Source: DASRWT01 sp963748485
GTDB taxonomy: Bacteria; Methylomirabilota; Methylomirabilia; Rokubacteriales; CSP1-6
Length of the DNA: 64,000 nt
Direction of reading: 5' to 3'
Assembly: GCA_963748485.1 (NCBI GenBank)
Contig: CAVVJF010000006.1
Span: forward strand, 50,990-114,989
Made by a program: the position numbers and the translations under genes. This document shows, piece after piece, positions 26,535-34,611 of this stretch (position 1 is the stretch's first letter; every line of letters begins with the position of its first letter). The notes beneath the pieces are model-generated. The model worked only from the letters and a program-made list of their open reading frames with translations. It had not been told where the DNA came from and did no database searches.

Positions 26535-28060
26535 CAGACCTTGTTCGCGCGCCCGGCCCAGTAGGGCTCGCGGAGCATGCGCTTGATGAGCTTGCCCGCG
26601 GCGTCGCGCGGGAACTCGGGGTGAAAGGAAACCTCGCGCGGCGCCTTGTAGTCGGCCACGTGCTGGCGGGCGAAGGCCATCACGGTGTCGGCGGTGAGGC
26701 GCGCGCCCGGCCGCGGCTGCACGGCGGCGTGCACGCGCTCGCCCCACTCGTCGTCGGGAACCCCGAACACCGCCACGTCGTCGATGTCGGGATGCCGGTG
26801 GAGGACGTCCTCGATCTCGGCGGGGTAGATGTTGACCCCGCCCGAGATGATCATGTCGCGCTTGCGGTCGCAGATGTAGTAGAAGCCCTCGGCGTCCACA
26901 TAGGCCACGTCGCCCACCGAGAGCCAGTCGCCACGTTGCGTCTCGCGTGTGGCGTGCGGGTTCTTGTAGTACCCGTCGAAGACGCCGGCGTAGCGGCGCA
27001 CGTAGAGCTCGCCCGGCTCCCCCACCGGCACGGGCTCGCCGTCGTTGTCCAGGATGGCCAGCTCGACGCCGGGGGCGGCCCGTCCGCAGGAGCCCGGCTT
27101 CCGGAGCACGTCCTCGGGGCGGAGGATCGTGTTCACGCTGAGCTCGGTGGAGCCGTAGAACTCGTAGAGGGTCGGACCGAAGTAGGCCATCGCCTGCTCC
27201 TTGACCCGCATCGGGCAGGGGGCGGCGGCGATGACGAGGGAGCGCATGGAGGACACGTCGTAACGGGCGCGCACCGCCTCGGGCAGGTCCACGATCCGCT
27301 TGACCAGGGTGGGCGCCATGAAGGTGCTGGTGCACTGATGAGTGTGGATCAGGTGCAGGGCCTCCTCGGGATCGAACTTCCGCATGATCACCACGCTGCC
27401 GCCGAAGAGCAGGGTGGTGCTGGCGAAGGAGCCGGGCGCCGAATGATAGAGCGGGCCGGCGGCCAGATGCCTGTGCGGCTCGTCCAGATCGAGCGCGTTG
27501 AGGAAGCGCATCGTCACCTGCGGGTCCATCGCGCCGCGAATGGCGCCCTTGGGCCGGCCGGTGGTGCCGCCGGTGTAGATCATGGAGCCGCCGAGGCCCA
27601 GTGCCGGATCCTCCGGCACGGTCTCGGGCTTGCCCTGCGCGATGACGTCCTCCAGAGAATGCGCCCAGGGGCGGCGCTCCGCGCCCATGGTGATCCAGTG
27701 GCGGACCTTGCCGGCCCCGGCGCGCACCGCGTCGGCCACGGGGAGAAAGGCGTCTCCCACGAACACCGCCGCCGCGTCGGCATTGTCGAGGATGTAGGCG
27801 ACCTCCTCGGCGGTGAGGCGGTGGTTCATGGGGGCAGCCACGCCGCCCGTGGAGCGAACGGCGGCGGGAGCGACCACGCAGTCGAGGGAGTTGTGCTCGT
27901 AGACGATGACATTGTCGCCGCGGCCGATGCCGAAGCCGCGGAGCGCCGAGGCCAGGCGATTGCGGCGCTCGAGCAGCGCGCCCCAGGTCATGCGCCGATC
28001 GCCCTCGATGAGGGCGACCTCGCCGGGCTGCGTCGCGCCGTATGTCGCGATAAAATCCAC
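26534..28060 (-). CDS. AMP-dependent acyl-CoA synthetase/ligase
   Basis: A 508-residue ANL-family ligase. Its P-loop reads MIYTGGTTGRPKG, with Gly where most relatives have Ser, a tolerated variant. FYGSTEL, GDVAYVDAEGFYYICDRKRD, ISGGVNIYPAEIE and a C-terminal Lys in AAGKLIKRML follow. It is a paralogue of the ligase at 7,501-9,060. It starts 3 nt after an alpha/beta hydrolase gene and overlaps the SDR by one base, so it likely activates an acid released by the hydrolases. Confidence 0.92.
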   Translation of the reverse strand: MDFIATYGATQPGEVALIEGDRRMTWGALLERRNRLASALRGFGIGRGDNVIVYEHNSLDCVVAPAAVRSTGGVAAPMNHRLTAEEVAYILDNADAAAVFVGDAFLPVADAVRAGAGKVRHWITMGAERRPWAHSLEDVIAQGKPETVPEDPALGLGGSMIYTGGTTGRPKGAIRGAMDPQVTMRFLNALDLDEPHRHLAAGPLYHSAPGSFASTTLLFGGSVVIMRKFDPEEALHLIHTHQCTSTFMAPTLVKRIVDLPEAVRARYDVSSMRSLVIAAAPCPMRVKEQAMAYFGPTLYEFYGSTELSVNTILRPEDVLRKPGSCGRAAPGVELAILDNDGEPVPVGEPGELYVRRYAGVFDGYYKNPHATRETQRGDWLSVGDVAYVDAEGFYYICDRKRDMIISGGVNIYPAEIEDVLHRHPDIDDVAVFGVPDDEWGERVHAAVQPRPGARLTADTVMAFARQHVADYKAPREVSFHPEFPRDAAGKLIKRMLREPYWAGRANKV

Positions 28061-28063
28061 AGG

Positions 28064-28852
28064 CTAGACGGTCTGCGCCAAGAACTCGCTCACCAGGCGA
28101 TTGAAGACGTCGGCCCGCTCGAAGTAGACGGAATGTCCCGCCCGCGGCACGCGGGCCAGCCGCCCCTCGGGGAGGAGGCCAACGAGGGTCTCGATGGCCG
28201 GGGTGGGCATCACGATGTCTTCCTCACCGGTGATGCAGAGCACCGGCATGGTGAGCGCGGCCAGCGCCGACGGCGGCGTGTCGCGCATCGCCCAGAGGCG
28301 CTTGCGCGTGGCTTCCATGTCGAGCCCGGCGCGCATCCGCCCGATCGCCTGGTAGAGGTACTCCAGCGCGGGCTGCTCGCGGGCCATGGTGTCGCCGGCG
28401 GCGGGGGAGCTTCCGCGCGTCACCAGATCGGCTTCGGCGCTCCGCCACTCCGGCGCGGCGAGCACGCGATTGATGTCCGGATGGGACACCGTGCCCACCG
28501 TGCAGGCGAGCACGAGCGCGCGGACGCGGGCCGGTTGCCGGAGTGCGTAGCCGAGGCAGGTCCAGCCGCCCATGGACTGGGCCACCAGCCGCACGTTGGG
28601 CAGGCCGAGATGATCGACGAGGGCGCCGAGGTCGTCGGCGAATCCCAGCGGACCCACGCCGGCCGGCCCCGTCTCGGAGGGCGCGAATCCGCGATGGGCG
28701 AAGGTCACGCAGGTGTACTGGCCGCGGAAGTAAGGCACCTGCTGCCACCACGACAGGTGATTGCCCCCGAGGCCGTGGGCGAACACGATCGCGGGGCCCT
28801 TGCCTTCCACTTCGTAGTAGATGCGGCAGTCCGGACGGTCGAGGTACGGCAT
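28064..28852 (-). CDS. Alpha/beta hydrolase
   Basis: A 262-residue cytoplasmic alpha/beta-fold hydrolase. The oxyanion region is FAHGLGGNHLSWW, the nucleophile elbow AQSMGGW (Ser at about 96), the acid in TGEEDIVMP and the His in RAGHSVYFE. Similar proteins cleave esters, lactones or C-C bonds of ring-fission products. It starts 10 nt after the stop of a second hydrolase gene, and the two are only moderately similar. Confidence 0.9.
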   Translation of the reverse strand: MPYLDRPDCRIYYEVEGKGPAIVFAHGLGGNHLSWWQQVPYFRGQYTCVTFAHRGFAPSETGPAGVGPLGFADDLGALVDHLGLPNVRLVAQSMGGWTCLGYALRQPARVRALVLACTVGTVSHPDINRVLAAPEWRSAEADLVTRGSSPAAGDTMAREQPALEYLYQAIGRMRAGLDMEATRKRLWAMRDTPPSALAALTMPVLCITGEEDIVMPTPAIETLVGLLPEGRLARVPRAGHSVYFERADVFNRLVSEFLAQTV

Positions 28853-28862
28853 CGGGCGGACC

Positions 28863-29645
28863 TCAGGCGAGGAAGCGGCTCACGGACTCCGCGAAGGCCT
28901 CGGGGCGCTCGTACGGGAGCATGTGGCCGGCTTGGGGAAGGATCTCGACGGTGGCGCCGGGCACCAGCTGGGCCCACCGCCGCGCATAGACCGGCGGCAT
29001 GAGGCGGTCCTCCGCGCCCCAGAGCACCAGGGTGGGCGCGGTGAGCCGGTACAGGCGCTTGGACAGCCGACGATTGGGAATGGGGAAGAGAATCTTGCCC
29101 GCCATGCCGAGACGGCGGGCGTTGCCGATGTAGAAATCCTTGAGCGCTTCCATGTCATTGAGATCGAGTCCGCCGGTGAGGAGGGCGGCGCCCCGGCCCG
29201 GATCGGCGAAGAGGAGGCCGGGGATCTCGAAGGGCAGCGCGGCGAAGAGATCGGGAATGGGATGCTCGTCGATCCACAGGCCGGCGGCGCTCGCGAGCAC
29301 GAGCCGGCCGAGGTCGTGAGGCGCGAGGCAGGCCATCTCCGCGGCGATCATGCCGCCCATCGAGTAGCCCATGAGATGCGGCCGGCTCAGCCCCAGCGTC
29401 TCCACCACGTCCCAGCCGTGCAGCGCGAAGTCGAGCATGTCCTCGAGCCGCTCCTCGCCGGTGGACTCGCCGTAGCCCGGCCACTCGGGGGCGAGCACGT
29501 GATGACGCCGCGCGAGGTCGTCGAGGAACGGGTTCTCGCGGAGGAGCCCGCCCGCGCCGTGGAAGAAGACGAGGGGCGGGCCGCTGCCGGCCTCGAAGAC
29601 GCGGCAGCGGATGCCGCGCCGGGTCTCAACCGTTCTCGCCTTCAT
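28863..29645 (-). CDS. Alpha/beta hydrolase
   Basis: From ATG 29,645 the protein has 260 residues; the start is fixed by an ATGA overlap with the stop of the flavin oxidoreductase gene. Motifs are FFHGAGGLLRENP (oxyanion), GYSMGGM (nucleophile), GAEDRLMPP (acid) and QAGHMLPYE (His). Two hydrolases following an LLM flavin enzyme suggest sequential hydrolysis of an oxidised intermediate. The upstream extension to 29,768 lies inside the neighbour gene and is not coding. Confidence 0.9.
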   Translation of the reverse strand: MKARTVETRRGIRCRVFEAGSGPPLVFFHGAGGLLRENPFLDDLARRHHVLAPEWPGYGESTGEERLEDMLDFALHGWDVVETLGLSRPHLMGYSMGGMIAAEMACLAPHDLGRLVLASAAGLWIDEHPIPDLFAALPFEIPGLLFADPGRGAALLTGGLDLNDMEALKDFYIGNARRLGMAGKILFPIPNRRLSKRLYRLTAPTLVLWGAEDRLMPPVYARRWAQLVPGATVEILPQAGHMLPYERPEAFAESVSRFLA

Positions 29646-30919
29646 GGGCGCGCGGGGGGCTTCGGTCCCACCGCCTCGCCGGATCCCACCGGCGGCAGGC
29701 CGCCGGGGCGCAGGCGGTCTTCCATGGGCTTGATCCACCAGCGGTCGTCGTGCGCCCACTCGGGCCACACGTCGCGGAGCTTGGGCATCACCTGCTCGGC
29801 GAAGAGCTTCGTGGAGTACCGCGTCTTCCAGTCGGGCATGTTGCCGTTATGGAAGAGGCAGAAGACGTGGCCGACGCGCAGCCCCTTGATGCACTCCTCC
29901 AGCTGCTGGCGCACGGTCTCGGGGCTCCCCGCGATGACGAAGCGCTCCTCCACGAGCTGCTTCCAGGTGAGGTTCTGGAATATCTGCTGGGCCTCTTGCC
30001 GGAGCTGGGAGAGCGCCCCGTACTTGAGGGTGTTCACGGTGCGGTAGCCCGGCGGGTCCGCGAACGGCGGGAACACGTGGAGGCAGCGGTTGAAGAAGTA
30101 GAGACAGTGCTCGGCGTAGAGGCGCTCCGCCTCGGCGTCGGTGTCGGCCACGCAGATGATCTGGGCGAACGCGGCGCGGTAGGGCGACTCGTCGCGCTTC
30201 CGCTCGGCCACGCGGTTCCAGTAGCCGTCCATGAGGGACTTGGCACGCAGGTAGCCGAAGAAGGAGAGGTAAGAGTAGTTGTAGTCGTGGTCCAGGCAGA
30301 AGTCCCAGGTCTCGATGGAGCCGCCCCCTGGGATGTAGATGGGCGGGTGAGGGCGCTGAATGGGCTTGGGCCAGCAGTTCACGTAGCGCAGCTGATTGTA
30401 CTTACCGTCGAAAGCGAAGGGCTCGTCCTCGGCCCACGCCCGCATGATGAGCTCGTGGGCCTCCCGGTACTTGTCGCGGGTCAGCGAGGGGATCTGGCCG
30501 TAGCAGAAGTTGGTGTCCATGGACGTGCCCACCGGAAAGCCCGCGACGAGGCGGCCGCCCGAGAGCACGTCCAGCATCGCGAACTCCTCGGCGACCCGGA
30601 TCGGCGGGTTGTAGAGGGCGATGGAGTTGCCGATCACGCAGAGCGCCGCCTTCGACGTGCGCCGCGTCAGCCCGGCGGCGATGATGTTGGGCGACGGCAT
30701 GAGCCCGTAGCCGTTCTGGTGATGCTCGTTCACGCCGATCCCGTCGAAGCCGAGCGACTCCGCGTACTCAAGCTGATCCATGTACTCGTGGTAGACGTGA
30801 TGCCCCCGCCGCGGGTCGTAGAGCGTGTTCGGAATGTCCACCCACACCGACCGGTTCTTCTCGCGAAAGTCGTCGGGCAAGTACGGCCACGGCATCAAGT
30901 TAAACCACGTGAACTTCAT
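29642..30919 (-). CDS. LLM class flavin-dependent oxidoreductase
   Basis: A 425-residue bacterial-luciferase-like (LLM) protein. Features of the TIM barrel are seen in MKFTWFNLMPWPYLP at the N-terminus, FDGIGVNEHHQNGYGLMPSP and the loop RLVAGFPVGTSMD, followed by ETVRQQLEECIKGL and HVFCLFHNGNMP. Members use reduced flavin, often supplied by a separate reductase, to mono-oxygenate amines, sulfonates or ring compounds, or use F420. No flavin reductase is encoded nearby. An AAGGAG ribosome site precedes the start, and a hairpin surrounds the start codon. It is the first gene of the degradative operon or continues the transporter operon after a 100-nt gap. Confidence 0.88.
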   Translation of the reverse strand: MKFTWFNLMPWPYLPDDFREKNRSVWVDIPNTLYDPRRGHHVYHEYMDQLEYAESLGFDGIGVNEHHQNGYGLMPSPNIIAAGLTRRTSKAALCVIGNSIALYNPPIRVAEEFAMLDVLSGGRLVAGFPVGTSMDTNFCYGQIPSLTRDKYREAHELIMRAWAEDEPFAFDGKYNQLRYVNCWPKPIQRPHPPIYIPGGGSIETWDFCLDHDYNYSYLSFFGYLRAKSLMDGYWNRVAERKRDESPYRAAFAQIICVADTDAEAERLYAEHCLYFFNRCLHVFPPFADPPGYRTVNTLKYGALSQLRQEAQQIFQNLTWKQLVEERFVIAGSPETVRQQLEECIKGLRVGHVFCLFHNGNMPDWKTRYSTKLFAEQVMPKLRDVWPEWAHDDRWWIKPMEDRLRPGGLPPVGSGEAVGPKPPARP

Positions 30920-30926
30920 TCACGTG
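30906..30926 (-). promoter_or_regulatory. Inverted repeat spanning the start codon of the LLM gene
   Basis: Arms CACGTGAA (30,906-30,913) and TTCACGTG (30,919-30,926) are perfect inverted complements separated by 5 nt. On the mRNA the ATG lies at the edge of the loop and the Shine-Dalgarno just 5' of the stem, so a formed hairpin could limit ribosome access. It could equally be a CACGTG-type protein site or chance. Confidence 0.4.
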
Positions 30927-30937
30927 CTCCTTATAAA

Positions 30938-30957
30938 GGTCATCGCTTGCGATGACC
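30938..30957. promoter_or_regulatory. Perfect 9-bp-arm palindrome upstream of the LLM gene
   Basis: GGTCATCGC-TT-GCGATGACC lies 19-38 nt upstream of the LLM start codon. The two 9-nt arms match perfectly. Its position in the gap between the permease stop and the LLM start makes an operator for the degradative genes, or a processing hairpin between transporter and enzyme genes, the likeliest roles. There is no U-tract, so a simple terminator is less likely. Confidence 0.45.
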
Positions 30958-31019
30958 GTAGATCAAAATATCCAGAAGTCGACGCCAACCGAGGCCGGCA
31001 ACCGCTGCCGCGACGCAGC

Positions 31020-31940
31020 CTAGCGCATGCGGCCGGCGGCGCCGCGGAGCCTCGGGTCGAGGAGGTCGCGGAGGGCGTCGCCCAGCATGTTGAAGCCGAA
31101 CACGGCGAGCGAGATCGCGGCCCCCGGCCAGATGGCCATCCAGGGCGCGGTGTACATGTACGAGCGGCCCGACCCCGAGAGCATCGCGCCCCAGGCCGGA
31201 TAGGGCGGGGGAACGCCGAAGCCCAGGAAGGACAGGGCCGATTCCGCGAGGATGGCCCCGCCCAGCCCGATGGTGGCGAGGATGATGATGGTGGCCGCGA
31301 CGTTGGGGAAGATGTAGCGACACATGATGCGGATGTGTCCCGCGCCCACCGCGCGCGCGGCCTCGATGTACTGGTTCTGGGCCACCGCGATGGTGGCGCC
31401 GCGGATGACGCGGGAGGCGGCGGCGGCGCCGAGCACACCGAGGGCGAGAATGACGTTCATGAGCCCAGGTCCCAGTACCGCCATGATGGACAGGATGACC
31501 ACGAGGAAGGGAAAGGACTGCCAGGCGTCGACCACGCGCTGCACGCAGATGTCGTACTTCCCGCCGAAGTAGCCGCTGGTGATCCCGATGGTGGTGGCGA
31601 GGAAGTTCGCGAGGAGGACCGCGCCGAAGCCCACCGTGACCGAGACGCGGGCGCCGTAGACCACCCGGCTGAAGATGTCACGGCCGAGATTGTCGGTGCC
31701 CATCAGGAACTGAGCGCCGGGCGCCTTCATCCGCGCCCCGCGAATGGTCTCGTCGTAGGTGTAGGGCGCGATCCAGTGGGCGAAGACCGCCATGAGGATC
31801 ATCACGAGCACGAGGAGCCCGCCGAGCGCACCCAGCGGCTTACGGCGGCAGAAGAGCCACGTCATCGCGAGCGCGCCGGGGCGCGAGGCGGGCCGGCCGA
31901 GCGCGGCGGGGGCGGGCAGGGTCTGAACGTGATTGGCCAT
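31020..31940 (-). CDS. ABC transporter permease, DppC/OppC type
   Basis: A 306-residue permease with an N-terminal helix, the family segment FLMGTDNLGRDIFSR, and the EAA loop EAARAVGAGHIRIMCRYIFPN at about 199-219. It ends with DALRDLLDPRLRG. It starts 4 nt after the DppB-type gene. As with the first transporter, no ATPase gene follows; the next gene, 100 nt on, is an oxidoreductase. Confidence 0.92.
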   Translation of the reverse strand: MANHVQTLPAPAALGRPASRPGALAMTWLFCRRKPLGALGGLLVLVMILMAVFAHWIAPYTYDETIRGARMKAPGAQFLMGTDNLGRDIFSRVVYGARVSVTVGFGAVLLANFLATTIGITSGYFGGKYDICVQRVVDAWQSFPFLVVILSIMAVLGPGLMNVILALGVLGAAAASRVIRGATIAVAQNQYIEAARAVGAGHIRIMCRYIFPNVAATIIILATIGLGGAILAESALSFLGFGVPPPYPAWGAMLSGSGRSYMYTAPWMAIWPGAAISLAVFGFNMLGDALRDLLDPRLRGAAGRMR

Positions 31941-31944
31941 GCGG

Positions 31945-32886
31945 CTAATACCGGATCCGCGGGTCGAGGAACGCGTACATCGCGTCCACGAGGAGGTTCA
32001 TGCTCACGACGACCGACACGATGATGAGGTTGACGCCCTGGATCACCGGGTAGTCGCGCTGATTGATGGCGTCGAAGAGGAAGCGGCCCATGCCGGGCAG
32101 GCCGAAGATCTGCTCGAAGATCACGGTGCCGCCGAGGATCTGGGCGATCTGGATGCCGAGCACGGTAACCACTGGGATGATCGCGTTCTTCAGGCTGTGC
32201 TTGGACACCACCACCGCCTCGCGGAGGCCCTTGGCCCAGGCCGTGCGGACATAGTCCTGGCGCAGCACCTCGAGGAGCATGGCGCGAGTCAGCCGCATGA
32301 TGGCGGCGGCGGAGGCGATGCCGAGGATGAAGGCGGGAAGCAGGAACTGCGATATGTGCGCCCACTTGTCCTTGGAGAACTCGGTGAACTGGATGGGCGG
32401 ACTCCACCCCCACCAGATCGCGGGGAGGAGCACGACGAGGGTGGCGATCCAGAAGCCGGGGACGGACAGCCCGAGGATGGCGAGGCTCCGCGCGATGTAG
32501 TCCGAGATCGTGTCCTGGCGCACCGCCGCGAGGATGCCGATGGGTAAGGCGATGAGGACGGCGAAGAAGAGGGCGAGGAGCCCCAGCTCCATGCTCACGG
32601 GCAGCCGGCGCAGGAGCTCCTCGATTACGGGACGGCGCGTCCACAGGGATTCGCCGAGGTCGCCCCGGGCCACCCGCCCCAGCCACTCCCAGTACTGGAT
32701 GAACATGGGGCGGTTCAGCCCAAGCTTCTCGCGCAGCTCCTCGAGGTCCTTGCCGTAGGCCTTCTCCTCGAGCATGAGCTGCACCACGTCCCCCGGCAGG
32801 AGCCGGGGAAGCGAGAACACGATCACCGACGCGATCAGCAGCGACGGGATCGCGACCAGCAAACGACGCAGGACGTACTTTTTCAC
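31945..32886 (-). CDS. ABC transporter permease, DppB/OppB type
   Basis: A 313-residue permease with six predicted helices, the N-terminal RLLPGDVVQLM segment, the EAA-like loop RTAWAKGLREAVVVSKHSLK near 210-230 and the terminal LDPRIRY. It follows the binding protein gene at 13 nt and precedes the DppC-type gene at 4 nt. It should form the channel of an importer for ligands of one or more of the three upstream binding proteins. Confidence 0.92.
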   Translation of the reverse strand: MKKYVLRRLLVAIPSLLIASVIVFSLPRLLPGDVVQLMLEEKAYGKDLEELREKLGLNRPMFIQYWEWLGRVARGDLGESLWTRRPVIEELLRRLPVSMELGLLALFFAVLIALPIGILAAVRQDTISDYIARSLAILGLSVPGFWIATLVVLLPAIWWGWSPPIQFTEFSKDKWAHISQFLLPAFILGIASAAAIMRLTRAMLLEVLRQDYVRTAWAKGLREAVVVSKHSLKNAIIPVVTVLGIQIAQILGGTVIFEQIFGLPGMGRFLFDAINQRDYPVIQGVNLIIVSVVVSMNLLVDAMYAFLDPRIRY

Positions 32887-32899
32887 GCGGCGCGCGTGG

Positions 32900-34561
32900 T
32901 TATTTGTCGAGCCAGGCGGCCATGAGGCGGCCGCCGTAGTCGTGGCCGATGTTGGGGCTGAAGTTCTTCACGTAGGGCATCCACGCCGCCACCGCGCTCA
33001 CCGAGGCGCCATATGCGTAGTAGACCTGCTGGGAGACGACGCGCTGGATGTCGTGGACGATCTCGCGCCGCTTCTTCTCGTCGAACGTGCGGCGCTGCAG
33101 CTTGATCATCTCGGTGAGCTTGGGATCATTCACACCCACGGAGTTGAGAGGCTCGCCCGGCAGCAGCGGCGTGAAGTAGGTGTCGGGGTCCGTGGTGCCG
33201 CCGCGGAGGGTGAGGATCATCTTGTCGAACTTACCGAAGATGGCGCTGGTGACGAACGCCCCATACTCCTTGATCTTCAGGTCGCCTTCGATCCCGCCCG
33301 CCTTCCAGTTCTTGAGCGCGACCTGGACGGCGTCCATCCAGTCGGGGCCGTAGCCGGCCGTCGTCTCGACGGGAACCTTGATACCGCCGGGGTGGCCGGC
33401 CTCGGCCAGCAGGCGCTTTGCCTCACCGGGATTGGTCTCGTAGAGGCGGCGTCCCTCGGCGGGCAGCTGGTCGATCGGAATGGACCAGTCCTTGAGCGCG
33501 GCGGGAATCAGGGGGTTCGGCGCCCCCTGTCCCATGGACCAGGCATTGGTCTCGAGCGTCTCCCGCCAGTTGTCGGACATGGCGACGGCGCGCCGGACAC
33601 GGACGTCTTTGAACGGATCCTGGTCCAGCTTCATGGCCGAGTAGCCGCCGAAGACGACGATGTAGTCGCGGGTGCCGAGGCCCTTGATCCGTGCCTTGGC
33701 GATGTCGAGATCGCTGCGGCGGATCACCATACCGTACTCCGGTCCGAAGTCGAACGCACCGGACAGGAAGGCGGCGAAGCCGGCGGCGGGGTCCGCCGAG
33801 AGGGAGATCTCCACACCATCCGCATAGGGGAGCCCGGCGACGAAGTAGTTCGGGTGCCGGACGAACGAGATCCGCACGTTCGGCTCGTAGCGCTGGAGCA
33901 TCCAGGGGCCCGTGCCCACCACCGAGTCCGGCGACTTGAGATCACCGAACTTCTCCACGCACTCCTTGGCGATGATCCAGGTCGACGTGGACGCCAGCCG
34001 ATCCACGAACCACGCGTTCGGCTCCTTTAAAATGAACCGGACGGTGTACTTGTCCGGCGCCTCGACCTTGTCCAGCATCTCGAGGATGAACTTGTTGCCA
34101 TTGCCCTTGACGGTCAGGAACCGCTCGTACGTGTACTTCACATCCTCGGCGGTCAACTCCCGCCCGTTCACCGGGGGCTTGTTGTGCCAGCGCACGCCCT
34201 TCTTGAGCTTGAAGACGTACACGGTGTCGCCCTGCCGCTCCCAGGACTCGGCGAGGTCGCCCTCGACGGGCTGGCTGCCCGGCACCACCGAGGGGCCGGC
34301 CTTGACCTTGACGAGGCGGCTATAGGCGAGGGACAGCGGGATCATGGTCGAGAACGCGATCGTCTGCTGCGGGTCGAAGTGGACGGGAGCGACGTGTGAG
34401 CGTAAGCGGAACATTCCGCCGCGCTTGGGCGTCTGGGCGTCGGCGGGCGTGGGCCGCGCGAGGTCCAGCACGTGGGCGCCGGCGCCGACCGCCGCCGCGG
34501 CGGTGCCGAGCTTGAGTAAATCGCGGCGACTCAGGTCGCTCATCGTCCGGCGCTCGTCCAT
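32900..34561 (-). CDS. ABC transporter family 5 solute-binding protein (Tat-exported), copy 1
   Basis: From ATG 34,561 (AGGGAGGAATCACAG ribosome site) the protein has 553 residues. A twin-arginine signal, LSRRDLLKLGTAAAAVGAG, ends near PADAQ. The mature protein starts KRGGMFRLRSHVAPVHFDPQ and has the family 5 segment FKLKKGVRWHNKPPVNGREL and VRRAVAMSDNWRETLE. It is the most diverged of three tandem binding proteins but keeps the same C-terminal GHDYGGRLMAAWLDK. Tat export implies folding before transport. An in-frame Met at 34,543 is a possible alternative start. Confidence 0.9.
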   Translation of the reverse strand: MDERRTMSDLSRRDLLKLGTAAAAVGAGAHVLDLARPTPADAQTPKRGGMFRLRSHVAPVHFDPQQTIAFSTMIPLSLAYSRLVKVKAGPSVVPGSQPVEGDLAESWERQGDTVYVFKLKKGVRWHNKPPVNGRELTAEDVKYTYERFLTVKGNGNKFILEMLDKVEAPDKYTVRFILKEPNAWFVDRLASTSTWIIAKECVEKFGDLKSPDSVVGTGPWMLQRYEPNVRISFVRHPNYFVAGLPYADGVEISLSADPAAGFAAFLSGAFDFGPEYGMVIRRSDLDIAKARIKGLGTRDYIVVFGGYSAMKLDQDPFKDVRVRRAVAMSDNWRETLETNAWSMGQGAPNPLIPAALKDWSIPIDQLPAEGRRLYETNPGEAKRLLAEAGHPGGIKVPVETTAGYGPDWMDAVQVALKNWKAGGIEGDLKIKEYGAFVTSAIFGKFDKMILTLRGGTTDPDTYFTPLLPGEPLNSVGVNDPKLTEMIKLQRRTFDEKKRREIVHDIQRVVSQQVYYAYGASVSAVAAWMPYVKNFSPNIGHDYGGRLMAAWLDK

Positions 34562-34611
34562 CTGTGATTCCTCCCTGAAATTGGGGCTGGTGTCTTGGTC
34601 TGGGTTGAGGT

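Noticed and set aside
26621..29002. A 793-codon plus-strand open frame
   Set aside because: Antisense to the CoA ligase and hydrolase genes, with no recognisable motif; another GC-driven shadow.
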